A stretch of 64,000 nt of DNA from Obelidium mucronatum (GCA_025765595.1 JAIVFH010000149.1:1-64000), one strand, 5' to 3'. Positions 1 through 11,944 are shown, counted from the first letter of the stretch. The notes: a model not told the origin generated them from the letters alone. Translations and numbers: made by a program.

Positions 1-440
1 GAATGAGGGTGTCAGCGTGTTTGGTTTCGATCGATGCGACGTAGCGGTTCATTTGGGTTCTTTTAGTTTGTTTTTTGTTATCTTGCTTGTTTCTTCCTGT
101 TTTTGTTTGCGTCTTAATATATCCTGTGGTTATTCTAATTCTTTTATTTTGTGTGTTGGGTGTGTTGGGTGTGTTGGGTGTGTATGTGCTGTGTGTTGTA
201 TGTGTGTATATCAGCGCATGTAGCGCATTCTCGTTTATTCCGGAGTACCATCCCCCACGCGTTGAGTCCCCCATTACGGGCGACCTGTCGCGCAGTTGCG
301 TTTTACCGCAGGAGTGGTGGTGGGGACTGCGTATCACTCGCCATGTCCAGAGCCGCCTTAAAGGCCTACTCGACTCCACCCAGTTGCCCACCACTTTCGG
401 GTGGGGCTTTGGCATTGCGCAGCGTCCTCCGGTGCTGCTG

Positions 441-1066
441 CTGGCGTCGCTGCTGCTGGATCGTCGGTTCCCGCGCCCCTCTGGTCCCAAGCACAGCCCC
501 GCCAACTCCCTTCCCTCCCCACATCCCGCGCGTTCGTTTGCTCCATCATCCTCTCCACGTCGGGCGCTTGCGTTCAATGCGTGGGGGTGCCCTATAGTCC
601 GGCCCCCCTGCATCGGTCGCGCGTGTTGAGGTTGATGGTGCTTGGCCGTTTTCGCATTGCGTCCTCTGAGAGGAGCAGCGCTTTGCGGCCTTCGAACCCG
701 GTTCCCGGCGACGACTCCGCTGCTGCCGCTGGCGTCGCTGCTGCTGGATCGTCGGTTCCCGCGCCCCTCTGGTCTCAAGCCCAGCCCCGCCAACTCCCTT
801 CCCTCCCCACATCCCGCGCGTTCGTTTGCTCCATCATCCTCTCCACGTCGGGCGCTTGCGTTCAATGCGTGGGGGTGCCCTATAGTCCGGCCCCCCTGCA
901 TCGGTCGCGCGTGTTGAGGTTGATGGTGCTTGGCCGTTTTCGCATTGCGTCCTCTGAGAGGAGCAGCGCTTTTCGGCCTTCGAACCCGGTTCCCGGCGAC
1001 GACTCCGTTGCTGCTGCTGGCTTCGCTGCTGCTGGATCGTCGCTTCCCTCGCCCCTCCGGCCCTAA
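441..1066. repeat. GC-rich tandem repeat, 288-bp period
   Basis: Landmarks such as ctggcgtcgc at 441 and 729, and the matching ctggcttcgc at about 1017, recur at exactly 288 bp. This gives two near-identical full copies and a partial third. The tract is CpG- and GC-rich, unlike the flanking AT-rich DNA. Long open frames cross it on several frames, as expected for GC-rich repeats, and none looks like a real protein. The first 440 bases hold TG-rich simple sequence (tgttgggtg repeated near 155-180) and nothing else recognisable. The tract could be a minisatellite or the edge of a degraded element. Confidence 0.75.
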
Positions 1067-1249
1067 GTCCCTCCTCACCTCCGCGCCTCCTGCCGCAGTC
1101 CTGCCCGCGCTGCCACCTTGAGCCACTGCGACAGTTGCGCGGAGGTCCCCGTTGGACGTTCGCTCCTGTTGCATTCAGGTGGTGGTGGTGTTAGGACTTG
1201 TGTTGGCGGGTGGCTTACCACTTCGCGTTTTCAACAAACTTGTTATGTG

Positions 1250-1501
1250 GGAGATGTCCACGTGATTACTAAATTAAAGGGTTCATCACCAGACATTATT
1301 AAACACAATAAAAACTGGAATCTGTTGGGGTCTTGCCACGAGACTGTCAATAAAAGAATGAAGGACTTTCGTGTGTTGGCTGGCTTATTCCGTGGTCACA
1401 GAGAACGGATTAACCTTATTTTCACAGCAGTGGCTCAGATTACTAACGTAAAACGCCGTAGAGAGCCCCTCTTTGACATTACTTCCAGACTCATCTTTTA
1501 G
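1250..1501 (+). pseudogene. C-terminal remnant of a DDE transposase
   Basis: About 80 codons ending in a stop resemble the end of Harbinger/ISL2EU-like DDE_Tnp_4 transposases. Visible features are a CHETVNKRMKDF block carrying the putative third catalytic acidic residue, then LAGLFRGHRERINLIF, then VAQITNVKRRREPLFDI. This matches the family pattern of an ETxNxRxK helix, FR..H....F..V..I and a PLF ending. The first two catalytic Asp regions are missing: the frame runs upstream into the GC-rich repeat without homologous sequence. I infer a decayed 3' fragment. Family assignment is from remembered motif shape only. Confidence 0.5.
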
Positions 1502-1592
1502 TTGTTCTTCTGGTGTAATTTAAATAAATTTGTGTTACTATTCACTTCTATTGACATTGATTTAATTCCCTTTGATTTCCATAGCATCAGGA

Positions 1593-1659
1593 ATTCTTCT
1601 ATTAGTTTATTAGTTTGCAATCACAGGATTTCTTCCATTAGTTTATTAGTTTGCAATCA
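1593..1659. repeat. Two direct copies of a ~30-bp AT-rich unit
   Basis: The unit containing attagtttattagtttgca occurs twice about 37 bp apart, just upstream of the ZW10 start at 1720. Simple local duplication; no function is evident. Confidence 0.6.
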
Positions 1660-1719
1660 AATTCAATATTTATTGTTATTATTGAATATTTTATTTGAAT
1701 ATTGCATCTTCCCGGGCTG

Positions 1720-3429
1720 ATGACACCTGGGTTGCTGACCACCGTCCTTGACGCTACAGATGGTCCAATACTGGGTCGAACCACACAGTTTGGACTTGCT
1801 CCTTCGATAGAACAGATCCTGCGAACTTTGCATTTGACTTCCGAGACATCAGATGATGAGAAAGTGGAAAGTCCAACTATAGCCACACCAGCCACTCTCG
1901 ATCGAATCGTTCTTGCTCTCGAACGTCGTCTGAAAGATGTACAGGTATATCCCTTGGTATGTACCCGCATCCCTGCTAACTGTGGGCCAGAACGAAATAC
2001 ATGATGAGATCACTTCCCATGCCAGTGAGTACCAGCAGCTCGTATCCTCAGCATTTGTTCAGGAACAAGAAATTCGCTCTCTGCTGTTGGATCTTAAAAG
2101 CAGAGTTGTGGAAGTCCAGAATCCTGTGGTATTGCAAGCTCTTTTTCCGGGCTGACGTCGCTCACCCAACTATTTGTAGACGGGACTATTGGTTGTAAGG
2201 AAGACAGAGCTGGAAAATACGCTAGCCTCAATCCGAAGCGCCCAAACGGAAGAACGTTTGAGGAGGATAAGTGACAGCGTGGAAGCATTCAAAGAATCAG
2301 TAGAAGCTTGCAGACTAATTCTGACGGAATTCGGAGACCTTGCGGATGCTGTCGACACTTTGTGCGATTTGGTATGAGCTACTTGAGTTTTATGATTACT
2401 CTGACTGTTAATATTCAGGAATTAAAACTCTCTGTAATTGCTGACTGTGACGAAGTTATTCCTCGGTCTACTCTGGAAAGCATATTTAACGATGTTAGAA
2501 GCATCATTGTTCAAAGAGTAGAGGACGCTTTTTCCAACGTCTTTTTGATTCAAGGTCAAGAAAATGGCTCTGTATCCATCACAACAAAGTCGGCTGTGCG
2601 AGGTATTAAGCACCGATTTGCTGAATGCATCCGCGCGATATCCACTGACTCGACGCTTTGGTTGCAGTGTCAAATCCCGAGACACCATCGCAGCCCATTT
2701 TTGTTCAAACCGAGGCTTTGCTGAACATAATACAGTCCCTGAATATTCATATAACATTGTACTCAAGTCTATCTCGGAGCCTGATGAAGTTGGTGCTTAA
2801 GTCTATCATTTTAAATCCCTCGTGTACAATTGTGACTTCGACAAGTGTGCAGCAACTGGACTCAGACTCTATCACCGTTGGTCATTTAGAAGTACACTAT
2901 AATCAGCCACAAACTGGTGATAATAGAGTCTCCGACGGTACATGATGTATTTTTTTTGTTGCCAAAGCCACCTAACTTTTATATCCAGCCTTTTCCAAGC
3001 TTCTCGTGGTATTCAAGTTTATCTCGTCCACTTTCTTTGTAAACACAACTCCACCACACGATCTTGTGCAGTCAATATGGCAAACTTTGGCGAGCACTAT
3101 TATTGACCATTTGCTCACACCAATGGTGCCAACTACACCAGAGTCACTTCAACTCTTTCCTGGTGCCGTAGCCTCCCCTTGCACAGAGTTTGAAAATTCA
3201 ATGGAGAGTATTTCATGGATATCCAAAGTTGTATTGAATGGAAAGACGAATAGTTGGCGGCATTTGAGCGGGTATTGTGGCAGTGTTGAGACTTATTACT
3301 GCATTGCACGATGGGAAAAGTCCATGGCATTGGCTCGGGATGAAATGATTCGGGAAAACTTTGACATTATACCTGTTGGAGAAGGCGGCTCAGGTTAGCT
3401 GTTGATTTGAAAATTTTCTCGATTTTTCT

Positions 3430-3466
<37 letters not shown>

Positions 3467-4696
3467 ACAACACTATAGATATGTCTGAATGGATCGCCCA
3501 TAGCATTAAAACAAATGATACGTTATCTTCTTTTGGAGATGTTTCGGATCGAAAGCTTTCATTGGTGTATCCTGTGGGCTCAACAGGTGCTGACGCATTG
3601 GAGAGCCTGTTGCGTTTCCCACGATGCTCCATCAGTTCACGTGCATCAAAAATTATTCAACTTCTTGAAAATGTCCTGAAAGAAGCAACCGCGGATGGTG
3701 TCAGCGCCTATTGCGCCTCTCGTTTTTACCTGCTTTCTCGAGACCTCCTAACACTTCATTTGAGCCTGACACCTATAAAGTATGCGTCTCATTTGAGAAA
3801 TTTACCCCAACTCTCAATGATCTATCACAACGATTGCCTCTACTTTTCGCACTATTTGTTGACTTTGGCGCCGCGCGTCAGATACGGGCTTTCAACAAGA
3901 TTTGGTGCATCTTCCTTATTGAAAGAATCAGAAGTGAACTATGTGGATTTGGCTGCAAAGTTTAGGAATTCAGGGATGAGTATTTTCAATTCTCAACTGG
4001 TTCGTTGTGTTGAAATTGTATTTGCGAATTCTTCTCGTTTCTTTTTTTTTTAAGGACATTACAAAAAACTACCAATAGATGCTGCAAAAGACAAATATTA
4101 TGGAGCTTATTGCTTCTTCCAATGGACTCGGTATGGGGGACACGAAACGAGCCGTGGAGGTCCAAAAGATGTTGGCACAAGTCATGCATACTGTTCGCCA
4201 GTTGTGTTCCGTTTGGGCTCCTCCATTGTCTCCGACGTTTTTTCATACTCGTTTAGTAGCTACAATGGCTGGATGGGTTCTCAGTGCAGTTGTTAATGAA
4301 ATCGAGAGCGCGATTGACATTGGTGACGAAGAGAGTCACCGACTCAACGAAGCCCTTCATAAACTCGAGCGCTCATGTACTATATTGTTTTATGGGGATT
4401 CGAATGGCGAAGAGATATCTGCCGCAGAGTATGATGAGGGGCAAAAACTACTGCGACAGTTTTTAGGGCCGTCTTTCACGAAATTCAGGAAATTGAAGGA
4501 AATGCTTGTGATGAGCTTTGCAGGTATAATGGATTTGTTTCGTGGTGGGAGAGGCGGGGACTCGTTGTTGCATCCTGAGGAAGATGGCGGTTTAGACGAG
4601 TTTTCCAACCAGGAGTTGGGTGGGTTGGTGCGAGCCCTGTTTTCGGATACGCCATTGAGGCAAAAGAATTTGGCTGAGATTCACAGCCGAAAATAG
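1720..4696 (+). CDS. ZW10: ZW10 family kinetochore/Golgi-ER tethering protein
   Basis: ZW10/Dsl1-type tether subunit, acting in Golgi-to-ER transport (NRZ/Dsl1 complex) and, in animals, at kinetochores (RZZ). Eight exons join in frame: 1720-1944, 1991-2128, 2180-2371, 2419-2602, 2668-2937, 2989-3393, 3479-3999, 4079-4696, giving 850 residues (human ZW10 is 779). The N-terminal part is a predicted coiled coil. The C-terminal half carries the most recognisable block, HNDCLYFSHYLLTLAPR, matching the family's H-N-x-C-x-Y-x-x-H-x-L-L-T-L, and ends with LVRALFSDTPLRQKNLAEI, like the family terminus. The ATG at 1720 is the first in frame after the AT-rich leader. Introns are 46-85 nt; the one at 3394-3478 contains a run of about 33 T. 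The donor at 4000 (gttcgt) is weak but keeps the frame. Confidence 0.88.
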
Positions 4697-4793
4697 CGTT
4701 TTTTTTATGTATCGGTGGGCCAACAAGATAAAAAAAAAAGTTCATGAAAGAAAAAAAATCTCAAGTCTCAAATATTTTTTGAAAGTCCCAAAA

Positions 4794-6316
4794 ATGGAGT
4801 CGTCCGCCGCTTTAGTTGACCCCGCTGCGCGCGCAACTGCCGCTCTCCTTCGCAAGATGGATTGGCGTCTCATCCCTTTTCTGTCGTATCTTTATCTGTT
4901 TTGCTTCTTGAATCGCACCAACATTGGTGAGCTTGTATTTCGTTGATAACGGCGAACCTACAGTAAGTTGTTCAAACTACAGGAAATGCCAGAGTCGCTG
5001 GATTTGATTATTATGAATTGAATTATTATGATTATTATGGTTTGGGTTATATGGAATTGGATCTCGGAATGGAGTCGCTGTCTGAGTACAACTGGGCCTT
5101 GTCAGCGTTTTTTATTGGTGAGCGCACTCACCCGACGACCAGCACCCAAAGTTCTAGATTTCTATAATCATGCTGGCTTGGGGGATCTGTGCAACCTGTA
5201 TGGCATTTGTGCAGAATTTTGCTGGTCTTGTGGCCCTTCGACTTCTTCTCGGTATTTTCGAAGCAGGGTTTTATCCTGGTGTTTTGTACTACTTGTCATA
5301 CTGGTACAGACCTCAAGAACTTGCGTGTAGAGTAGGGATCTTTTTCTCGGCCGCATCAGTAGCTGGTGCTTTTGGTGGTGTTTTTGCCTATTACTTGGTT
5401 CAAGTGGACATCGGCTTCATCTCTGGATGGAGAGCAATTTTCTTTTTTGAAGGTCTTCCATCCGCTGTGAATGCTGTATTGGTATACTTTCTCTTGCCAA
5501 ATTATCCACAAGACGCGTCTTTCCTGACGGGAGAAGAGAGAAAGCTTGCTGTTAAAAGATTGGCCCAAGATGGCATTGATCCCACGGAAACGTACTACGA
5601 CATGAAGCAGTTGATTGCAGCTTTGACGGACCCCGCAGTTGTCATGTTCTCTTTCATTTACTTGGGGATTTTAACTCCAACTTATGGCTTCACGTTTTAC
5701 TTGCCGACACTGATTAATATGCTTGGTCACACGGTTTGTTTTCCTGCCTTTCCTTCCTTTTTCCCTTGTAAATAGAAAATAAGCTGAAAAAAAAATCCAG
5801 GCGTTGAATGCTCAACTATATTCTTCAATTCCTTACGTTGTCGCATCAGCTCTAGTTGTAGTGTTAGTATTCACCTCTGACCGTTTCAAAGACCGCTCGA
5901 ATCACTTGTTGTGTCTCTTGGTAGTCCAAATCGCCAGCTTCCTCGGTTTAGCCTTTTACAGAAACGACGAGAATCAAAAGATTGTTCTTTTTGCCCTCTT
6001 GTGTGTTGCAATCACGGCCGTGTACTGCGCTGTCCCAATCCATTGTGTTTGGATGCTGAACAACATGAGGGGCCAAACAAAGTCGGCTGTTGCTTGTGCG
6101 ATTATGGTTGGGTTTGGGAACTTGGAAGGTATCATTGTGCCTCAAGTGTTTAAACCGTCAGATGTGGTTGATTTTTACAAGAATGGGTCGCTCATCATGG
6201 TTGGCTTTGCTTTGTGGGCGTTGATGTGGACCTTGATTTTACGCCTCTCCTTGATTCGTGAGAAGAATCTCCTTGTAAGACATCTGACTGCATCGATTGA
6301 TCTATACCAGTTGTAA
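4794..6316 (+). CDS. MFS transporter, Dal5/allantoate-permease type, with a missing segment
   Basis: Plasma-membrane major facilitator of the fungal anion:cation symporter (ACS/Dal5) family, usually importing ureides, vitamins or organic acids. Exons 4794-4926 and 4983-5117 encode FLNRTNIGNARVAG, then a Tyr/Asp-rich insertion, then SEYNWALSAFFIG. Exons 5158-5733 and 5801-6316 encode MLAWGICATCMAFVQNFAGL through LNNMRGQTKSAVACAIMVG and the C-terminal helices. Between FFIG and MLAWG relatives have about 25 residues (YVLFEVPSN... of TM2). Only about 40 bases lie here, and joining 5117 to 5158 shifts the frame into early stops. As written the gene is broken: an exon was deleted or lost in assembly. 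Substrate unknown. Confidence 0.82.
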
Positions 6317-6406
6317 AACAGCTAAATTGAGAATAAATTGGGCCCGGTTGGAAGAATTCCAGGAAAAACTTCTAAAAAAAAATTTAAAATCAACCCGGAA
6401 TATCCG

Positions 6407-6634
6407 ATGTCCGCAGCAACAACTCCATTTACACAATCTGCGCTCTCAAAGTTCTGGAACTCTCCAACAGGTGTATTTCCTTGACCAAAAAGCTTATTCC
6501 CTTCCATGGCTAAAGCCTGCATAACAACAGGCCCGAAAACAGTCTTCTTTTACTGCCCCTGGGTAAAATGGGTAACAATATGAAATACATATAAACCTCA
6601 TTTTTTGTTTAAGGCTCCCCGATCATTAGTAAAT

Positions 6635-6672
<38 letters not shown>

Positions 6673-6982
6673 TTAGGGAATTGTCGGTGCCGGTTTGAAG
6701 GATCTGACTCGTCCAGCCGAAACAATCAGTGCTTCCCAAAGCGTGACCCTAGCAACAACAGGTCTAATTTGGGCCCGTTATTCTACCCAGATTGTTCCTG
6801 TGAGCTACAACCTCATGACCGTCAATTTGTTTGTCGGGTGCACGGGCTTGTACCAATTGTTTCGAATTTGGAGCTTTGAACAGCAGCAACTACAAAAAGA
6901 ACAAGGGCAAATGGAAGGACGAAGGCAAAGTAGTATGAAAATAGAAAATTCAGCCGTCAACTTGGGCTTTGGGCCAGTATAA
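6407..6982 (+). CDS. MPC2: Mitochondrial pyruvate carrier subunit, MPC2-like
   Basis: Small inner-mitochondrial-membrane protein that forms the heteromeric pyruvate carrier with MPC1. Exons 6407-6470, 6531-6571 and 6677-6982 give 136 residues, the usual size. Diagnostic motifs are FWNSPTGPKTVFFYCPWVKW, then DLTRPAETISASQS, then TTGLIWARYSTQIVP and YNLMTVNLFVG. The N-terminal exon was chosen because splicing at 6470/6531 restores the family's F-W-N-x-P-x-G-P-K-T motif; starting at the ATG at 6506 would lose it. The second intron (6572-6676) has a run of about 30 T. The stop codon is only 13 bp from the left inverted repeat of the neighbouring element. A charged, Gln-rich C-terminal tail follows the last helix. 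Confidence 0.92.
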
Positions 6983-6995
6983 AGAAATGTTACAA

Positions 6996-7160
6996 CCCCC
7001 ATGCACACGCCCACACACACTTTTCTGTGGAGATTCTCTAATAAAATTTTGAATTGTTGAAGCCACCACTGCGGCAAGTGACGAATCAACTCAACTTTGA
7101 ATGGTGTGAGGATTGTTCACTCAATTATAGTGAACAATGGTGTGATGGATTGAGTGTGTG
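6996..7160 (+). repeat. Left terminal inverted repeat
   Basis: Begins ccccc then atgcacacgc. Its first ~108 bases after the C-run match the reverse complement of 17631-17738 with about 9 mismatches (roughly 92%). The match continues more weakly to atggtgtgatgga near 7137-7149. It includes an ataaaatttt signal at 7041, about 60 bp after the MPC2 stop. It also holds a perfect local hairpin, gttcact...agtgaac, near 7115-7135. Confidence 0.85.
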
Positions 7161-7243
7161 TCTTGCTGAGATTCTTCAGTCACTGAGAGTGAAGTGTTGT
7201 TGGTGTTACTGCATGGTGAGGGGAAGTTGGTTGGGCGACAAAA

Positions 7244-8470
7244 ATGAAGCGAAAACAACAAGCACCTCCACCTGCACCGTCAAAGAAACCGCCGCCCAAG
7301 AAGGACGCCAACAAGAAGGGGAGGTCTCTTCCTCCGGACGTGCGTACCCTGTGGGCAAAGGCGAAGGCAAAGGCCGAGGACCCTGAAGCGACGACGACAG
7401 CGACTCTCGACAACAAAAACGGGGCGGACGACCACGACTCGGACTTTGAAGAATTCGTCGTGCGTTCTGTTCGGAGGAGAAAGAACCCTCTTGAAACGGT
7501 ATATTACTTCTTTCTGTGCACTGGCTGTCTAACGAAACTTTAAAACGAAACAGAAACCGCCCGACAAAGTGCCGGATTTTCGTCTCATGAGGATTTTGGA
7601 GTCACTGCTCGCCTCCCTGATGCTGTAAGCAGTCGTCAGGTAATTGTTTCTTTCCCTTGTTCTTATAGCCCACACATTATTGACGCACATCTCCAAAGGA
7701 AAAATTACCAGTGCATCAAGGACTTTATTATTATTTTTCTTTATTTATAAATCAACTATTAGACGGGCAGGAGGTGAGCGTCACTGTTTCTTATTTTTGC
7801 GTCCCTGTTTATTCTTACAATTTAGTCATCACATTCACAGAATGCTCAACAAAATGACAACGGCTTCAGATACTCAAATCCTCTGGTGCATATCACAAAC
7901 GCTCGCGACTTGGACCATCTCCCCGATAATCTAACTCCATCCGGTCTCTCGGTCAAAGACGGAAACTGCCTACCAGACTCCATTATACTTGCCCATCCCG
8001 AGTCCAATACAACCCATCATCATCTCAGGGCGGCAGTCGTCACTTTCATTCAATCGAACCAACAAAATTTCGCTGATGATATTTCTATGGCGTACGGATG
8101 CTCCGTCGAACAATATTTAACGAATATGTCTGCAAATGGCGAATTCGGCGAAGCCATATTTATCATGGCTGCATGTCTCGTTCTCGGCATTTCAATCACC
8201 GTTTTCACTTCAAATTCTCATAACGGGGCCTCTTCAATAACATCTCAAACGTTCTCCCCTTTACATCCAACCGTCAAGACCATACAAATCCACCTTGATA
8301 CTGGAGACTCGCAACTCTTACCCGTCGACGACCCACAAACTGGACTCCCTCCTAATGAAAGGATTATTACTCGACAACCACATTATGACACGCTTGTTCG
8401 CGAAGACCGCAGAGATTCAGGAATCGGCTTGCAGGTAATTGACTTGTATTTTTTGTTAAGACGGCTTTGA
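7244..8470 (+). CDS. OTU-like cysteine protease, element-encoded
   Basis: Probable ovarian-tumour-type cysteine protease (deubiquitinase fold). The exon 7842-8470 carries the catalytic block KDGNCLPDSI with the nucleophile Cys after D-G-N. LRAAVVTFIQSN and EFGEAIFIMAACLVLGI follow, then RQPHYDTLV with the candidate catalytic His near the end, in the order seen in OTU domains. The first exon (7244-7498) encodes a Lys/Pro-rich, nuclear-signal-like N-terminus starting MKRKQQAPPP. An exon at 7554-7649 reads TARQSAGFSSHEDFG and joins the OTU exon in phase (intron 7650-7841). Joining exon 1 to it needs a one-base frame adjustment, so that junction is uncertain or frameshifted. The C-terminus may read through 8435 or splice. 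OTU proteases are common cargo of viruses and large transposons. Confidence 0.6.
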
Positions 8471-8509
8471 AAACACTTTCTGATTTTTTTTATCTCAAAA
8501 CCGGTCAAC

Positions 8510-10586
8510 ATGAAGCGCAAACAACCACCAACCGATGAGGTGAGTACATTCACACTTAACATTCTTCACACTGGTACTGATACTCGTTTGGGTCAGGAAT
8601 CATCGGATCTCCCCTTAGGTGCATTGAAGCCGCTGGTATCCACATCTATGCCTCTGTCGTCGCCGCCACTTCCACCTACTGCCTCTGCAGTTCCTGTACC
8701 TTCTCTCTCTGAAGTAACTCGACCTATTACTACAACGTCAAATGATGCCGAAGGACAATATAAATACTTTGTCACCGGAACCTTTGATAGACGTGGTCGC
8801 AAGGGCAAAGAGATTTTACCTGATGCCGCTCCTGATGTGCCAGCGAAATTATTTTTCATAGCACCTAGTTTTCGGGGTGCTCAGGTTGATGCCATTATTG
8901 AAAACGGTGCTGTTGTTAGATTTACTGGAAAAGGTACGCACTTTTATCATTCCGGGTATATTGCTAATGTTTGTTCAAGTTCCTTCGTGGGCAACAGTTC
9001 TGGAACTTCGCAAGACTGTTGTTACTAATAACGGCAAGCGTTCAGGGCGTATACCTATGCCACGGCCATGTACAGGTTTTGGTGTCAATGTGCAGCTCCC
9101 TCGTCACCGGCACAAAATCCCATGCCCATATGATATGGTCATGTCGATGAATACAGCTGTGTATTCGGTTGGAAAATACACGTGGTGCTTGGGTTGTGAT
9201 GCTTTGAGAACGGACTGTGTCGTTAATACAGTGGTAAGTGTAAAATTCACCCCCCCTTCTCGACAGACTCCAATCAACACGAAGCGAAGAGTAGTGTTGA
9301 TTGACACTATATCCCTCAACTGTATTCAACCTCCATGTATTCTTCTCCCCAAAATGAACGCCGAGATGCCCCCTTTAAACACGACCCTCAGCCGGGTCGT
9401 GTTCTTCCCCTTTTTACTTTCTATTCAAATTACTAAATCGATTTCTTTTGAACTTATGTAATGCCCTGTAGACTGCGCAACTCAAGCGGACAGACCCATG
9501 GGCCTTCTTGAAGTCGGCGGCAGACAATTGGCGCAATAACAAGTGTCATGCGTTCTCACAAGGTGAATGGAACGAGGGTCTCCAAAAGTTTGTCCCCAAC
9601 AGTTGCATTGCTCAGTACTTCTTCCTACGTCTTATTCATGCTCGTGCGGAAGCTCGTCATTTCGTTATTCGTTCCCTTGATGATATTCATCAAGTTCCGA
9701 CTAATGTGGAGTTCAAAGAGTTGAAAGCGTGGTTCCTGGAGCATGTCGACTCTATCCTTGGTGCTGAGACACTCAGACGGCTAGTTTTTCTGTCAGACGG
9801 AGGTCTTGACCAGGCGTCGATGGACCGGCGCTACTCAAATCTCGGTGCTGATGAGATTGGTCAGGAGTGGGTGCTTGATGGGGAAGGGTGGAACAGGTGC
9901 GTTGTTTTCAAGTTGCTTGAAGGCTAATGTTTGACACTTTGTGCAGGTTCAAGAATGACAAAACACCTGGACAACTTGCTGATGCCATTCTTGAACTGCG
10001 CAGCTCAAAATTCGAAGTCGGCACTCGAATGTGGAACCTCTACAAGCGTGGTGTTGTACCCCATTCTTCATTGACTTCTCGCGAAATTGAGAACTTGAAG
10101 AAAGCCATTGTTCTCAAGTGGAACGAGCAAGAGGTGAATGTTCGAAATGCGTGGATTCGGTCCTATAATCCAAATGCGATATGGCGTGAGGATATTCGTG
10201 ATTGGCATTGGACAGACATGATTGATTACTTTATCGTTAAGCTTGGAGGTATTCATCCAGCCACTGGATTGAAGCTTCAACCTGGACAATTTGCATGTGA
10301 TAGGTAAGAAATGATATTAGAATTAAAACATTAACTAATTTCATGGCTACATGGCAGGGTTCTTGATAAGGAATCGAGGTACAAGGAAGTTGACACTTAT
10401 CCTCTACCAGCCAGCTTGAATGATATGATTTTTGCGGCAAGCAACTACTTCAGTGATAAGGCATGTGCAAGGGTGGAAATGGAGCGCCGCGGAATGCCAC
10501 AGGATACTGATATAAGATGGCTGAAGATTGTTGTTATTCGGGAGTGGATTACTAGTGTTGTTGAGGCCAAAGGCGGATTTATTTGA
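8510..10586 (+). CDS. Unknown 543-residue protein of the element
   Basis: Not recognised. Six exons join perfectly in frame: 8510-8539, 8597-8933, 8980-9233, 9472-9896, 9947-10303, 10358-10586. It starts MKRKQPPTDE, echoing the basic MKRKQ start of the upstream OTU gene, and a nuclear role is possible. A Ser/Pro-rich linker is followed by a compact region with YKYFVTGTFDRRGRKGKE, a Cys cluster (WCLGCDALRTDC, about residues 195-207) and a large helical C-terminal half with many Trp and aromatic residues (for example IREDIRDWHWTDMIDYF-like stretches). The third intron (9234-9471) is long for this locus at 238 nt. It lies 40 bp after the OTU frame. It could be a transposase or replication accessory, but no catalytic triad could be assigned. 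Confidence 0.6.
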
Positions 10587-11140
10587 AACATAACGTTTTT
10601 GCTTAAATAAAAAGGACTGTATATCTTAATTAGAACCAAATCATTCATCATATCCAAATCAACCTCAGCACGTATATCGCATTCGGGGTTAGGAATGTTG
10701 TCTCTTGACCGGGAAGATAGTGAAATGGCTGTGAACGCACCTGGACAACGAATTAATGTGGATTGCATTGCCTTCCAAAGGTAATCTAAAGTATCTATAA
10801 TGTTCACTGGCTTATCCGTTGAATCATTAGATTGAAAAACAAGTACAATGCTCAGCTTCTTAACGCTGTGATTCAGGACTACAGATGTATTGACTGCAGG
10901 AGCTCTAAATGGTCTGATTACTGGGGTACACTACCAGCCTAAAAAAGTTGTACCCCAAGCAGCGAAGGACGCAATTTTGGCTAAGGCAATTATGAAAGGG
11001 AAGAATCAACACAGGGATTGAACAAAAAGGTAGTTGAATAATTGACTTCACAGTGGTGGAAAGAATTGGAATATCAGAGAACGTTTTGGAACTTTTTCGG
11101 TTTATAAAATCTTGACAATTTTTAAGTGGCTTTGGAAAAA
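10587..11140 (+). other. Gap with weak coding traces inside the element
   Basis: No complete gene is visible. An open stretch of about 45 codons at 10885-11021 ends ...YQPKKVVPQAAKDAILAK... and a stop, preceded by a plausible acceptor (gtgattcag) near 10874. It could be a terminal exon of an unfound gene or a decayed fragment. The rest is AT-rich with no recognised signal. Confidence 0.3.
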
Positions 11141-11944
11141 ATGTCCAACGAAATGGTAGTTGTTGTCGATTGGGTTCTTCGGTGCAAGAATCATCCCACA
11201 GAACGCATCATGGACCTGTTGGGAGATGTCAATGATGTTGACTGGCGGGTTCTCAAGCTCTTTGCCAAAGCGATTGTCAAATGTCAGGGTGTAACTCCAG
11301 GAGAAGACGACACTTACGAAGGATATGAGGAACTTGATGCGGAAGATTTGCCTCCTTCGCTTGCCGAACCGCTACCTAAGGACAAGCACCTGAAAGTCAA
11401 GCAATTCCTGACCTTCATTGGTCCAACTGCAATCCTCAAGACTGATGTGGAACCTCGTCGGTACGACAAGCTCTCTGCCAAAGGACTGGCTGTCTATATC
11501 AAAGACTGTGCCCAGAAAATCGAGTTTCAACACTACAAGGCACTATCGCTGTATATGAATATGGGTACCGCACTGGAGGCTCTCATGTTTGAACTGCAAC
11601 ACAAGGATGGGAAGAAAGTACTGTCTAAAGCCAAATGCTACCCTGTCATACACGAACTTACTGGTGTTGCTAAGAGTACCTACTTCAGCTACATGTCTTT
11701 TGTGCGTTTCATTCAAGACTACCCTCGTTTCATTCACACTTCGCTGAGTTTCAATCAGATTAAGCTCTATCAAGCTTCAATTAGAGATTGGTTCGCTGCT
11801 CAAGATTTGAGACTGACCAGTACTGATTTTACTGCGATGGCGTATTGGCAAACAAGCCTTGATTCTTCACTGGATATTAATCATTTGGATGCCATGAATA
11901 TGGATTGTGATGATGACTCTACTAATGGCAGTGAAGCTGTGTAA
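11141..11944 (+). CDS. Unknown 267-residue protein of the element
   Basis: Intronless frame starting at the first in-frame ATG (11141). Not recognised. The sequence is mostly alpha-helical, with an acidic patch near residues 60-80 (EDDTYEGYEELDAEDLPP). A conserved-looking block follows around residues 165-205 (HELTGVAKSTYFSYMSFVRF then QDYPRFIHT), which reads like a helix-turn-helix or recombinase-like helical core. The tail is Asp-rich. It lies 320 bp upstream of the polymerase-helicase gene on the same strand, separated by four palindromes. A DNA-binding or replication-accessory role is inferred from context only. Confidence 0.55.
   Translation: MSNEMVVVVDWVLRCKNHPTERIMDLLGDVNDVDWRVLKLFAKAIVKCQGVTPGEDDTYEGYEELDAEDLPPSLAEPLPKDKHLKVKQFLTFIGPTAILKTDVEPRRYDKLSAKGLAVYIKDCAQKIEFQHYKALSLYMNMGTALEALMFELQHKDGKKVLSKAKCYPVIHELTGVAKSTYFSYMSFVRFIQDYPRFIHTSLSFNQIKLYQASIRDWFAAQDLRLTSTDFTAMAYWQTSLDSSLDINHLDAMNMDCDDDSTNGSEAV

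Noticed and set aside
680..720. tRNA B-box-like gttcgaa on the minus strand
   Set aside because: Spacing to the following CC is off by one base and no A box or cloverleaf could be built.
401..1066. Long open frame through the GC-rich repeat encoding repeated Ala/Ser/Pro segments
   Set aside because: The frame follows the 288-bp period and has open counterparts on other frames; amino-acid content is that of GC-rich noise.
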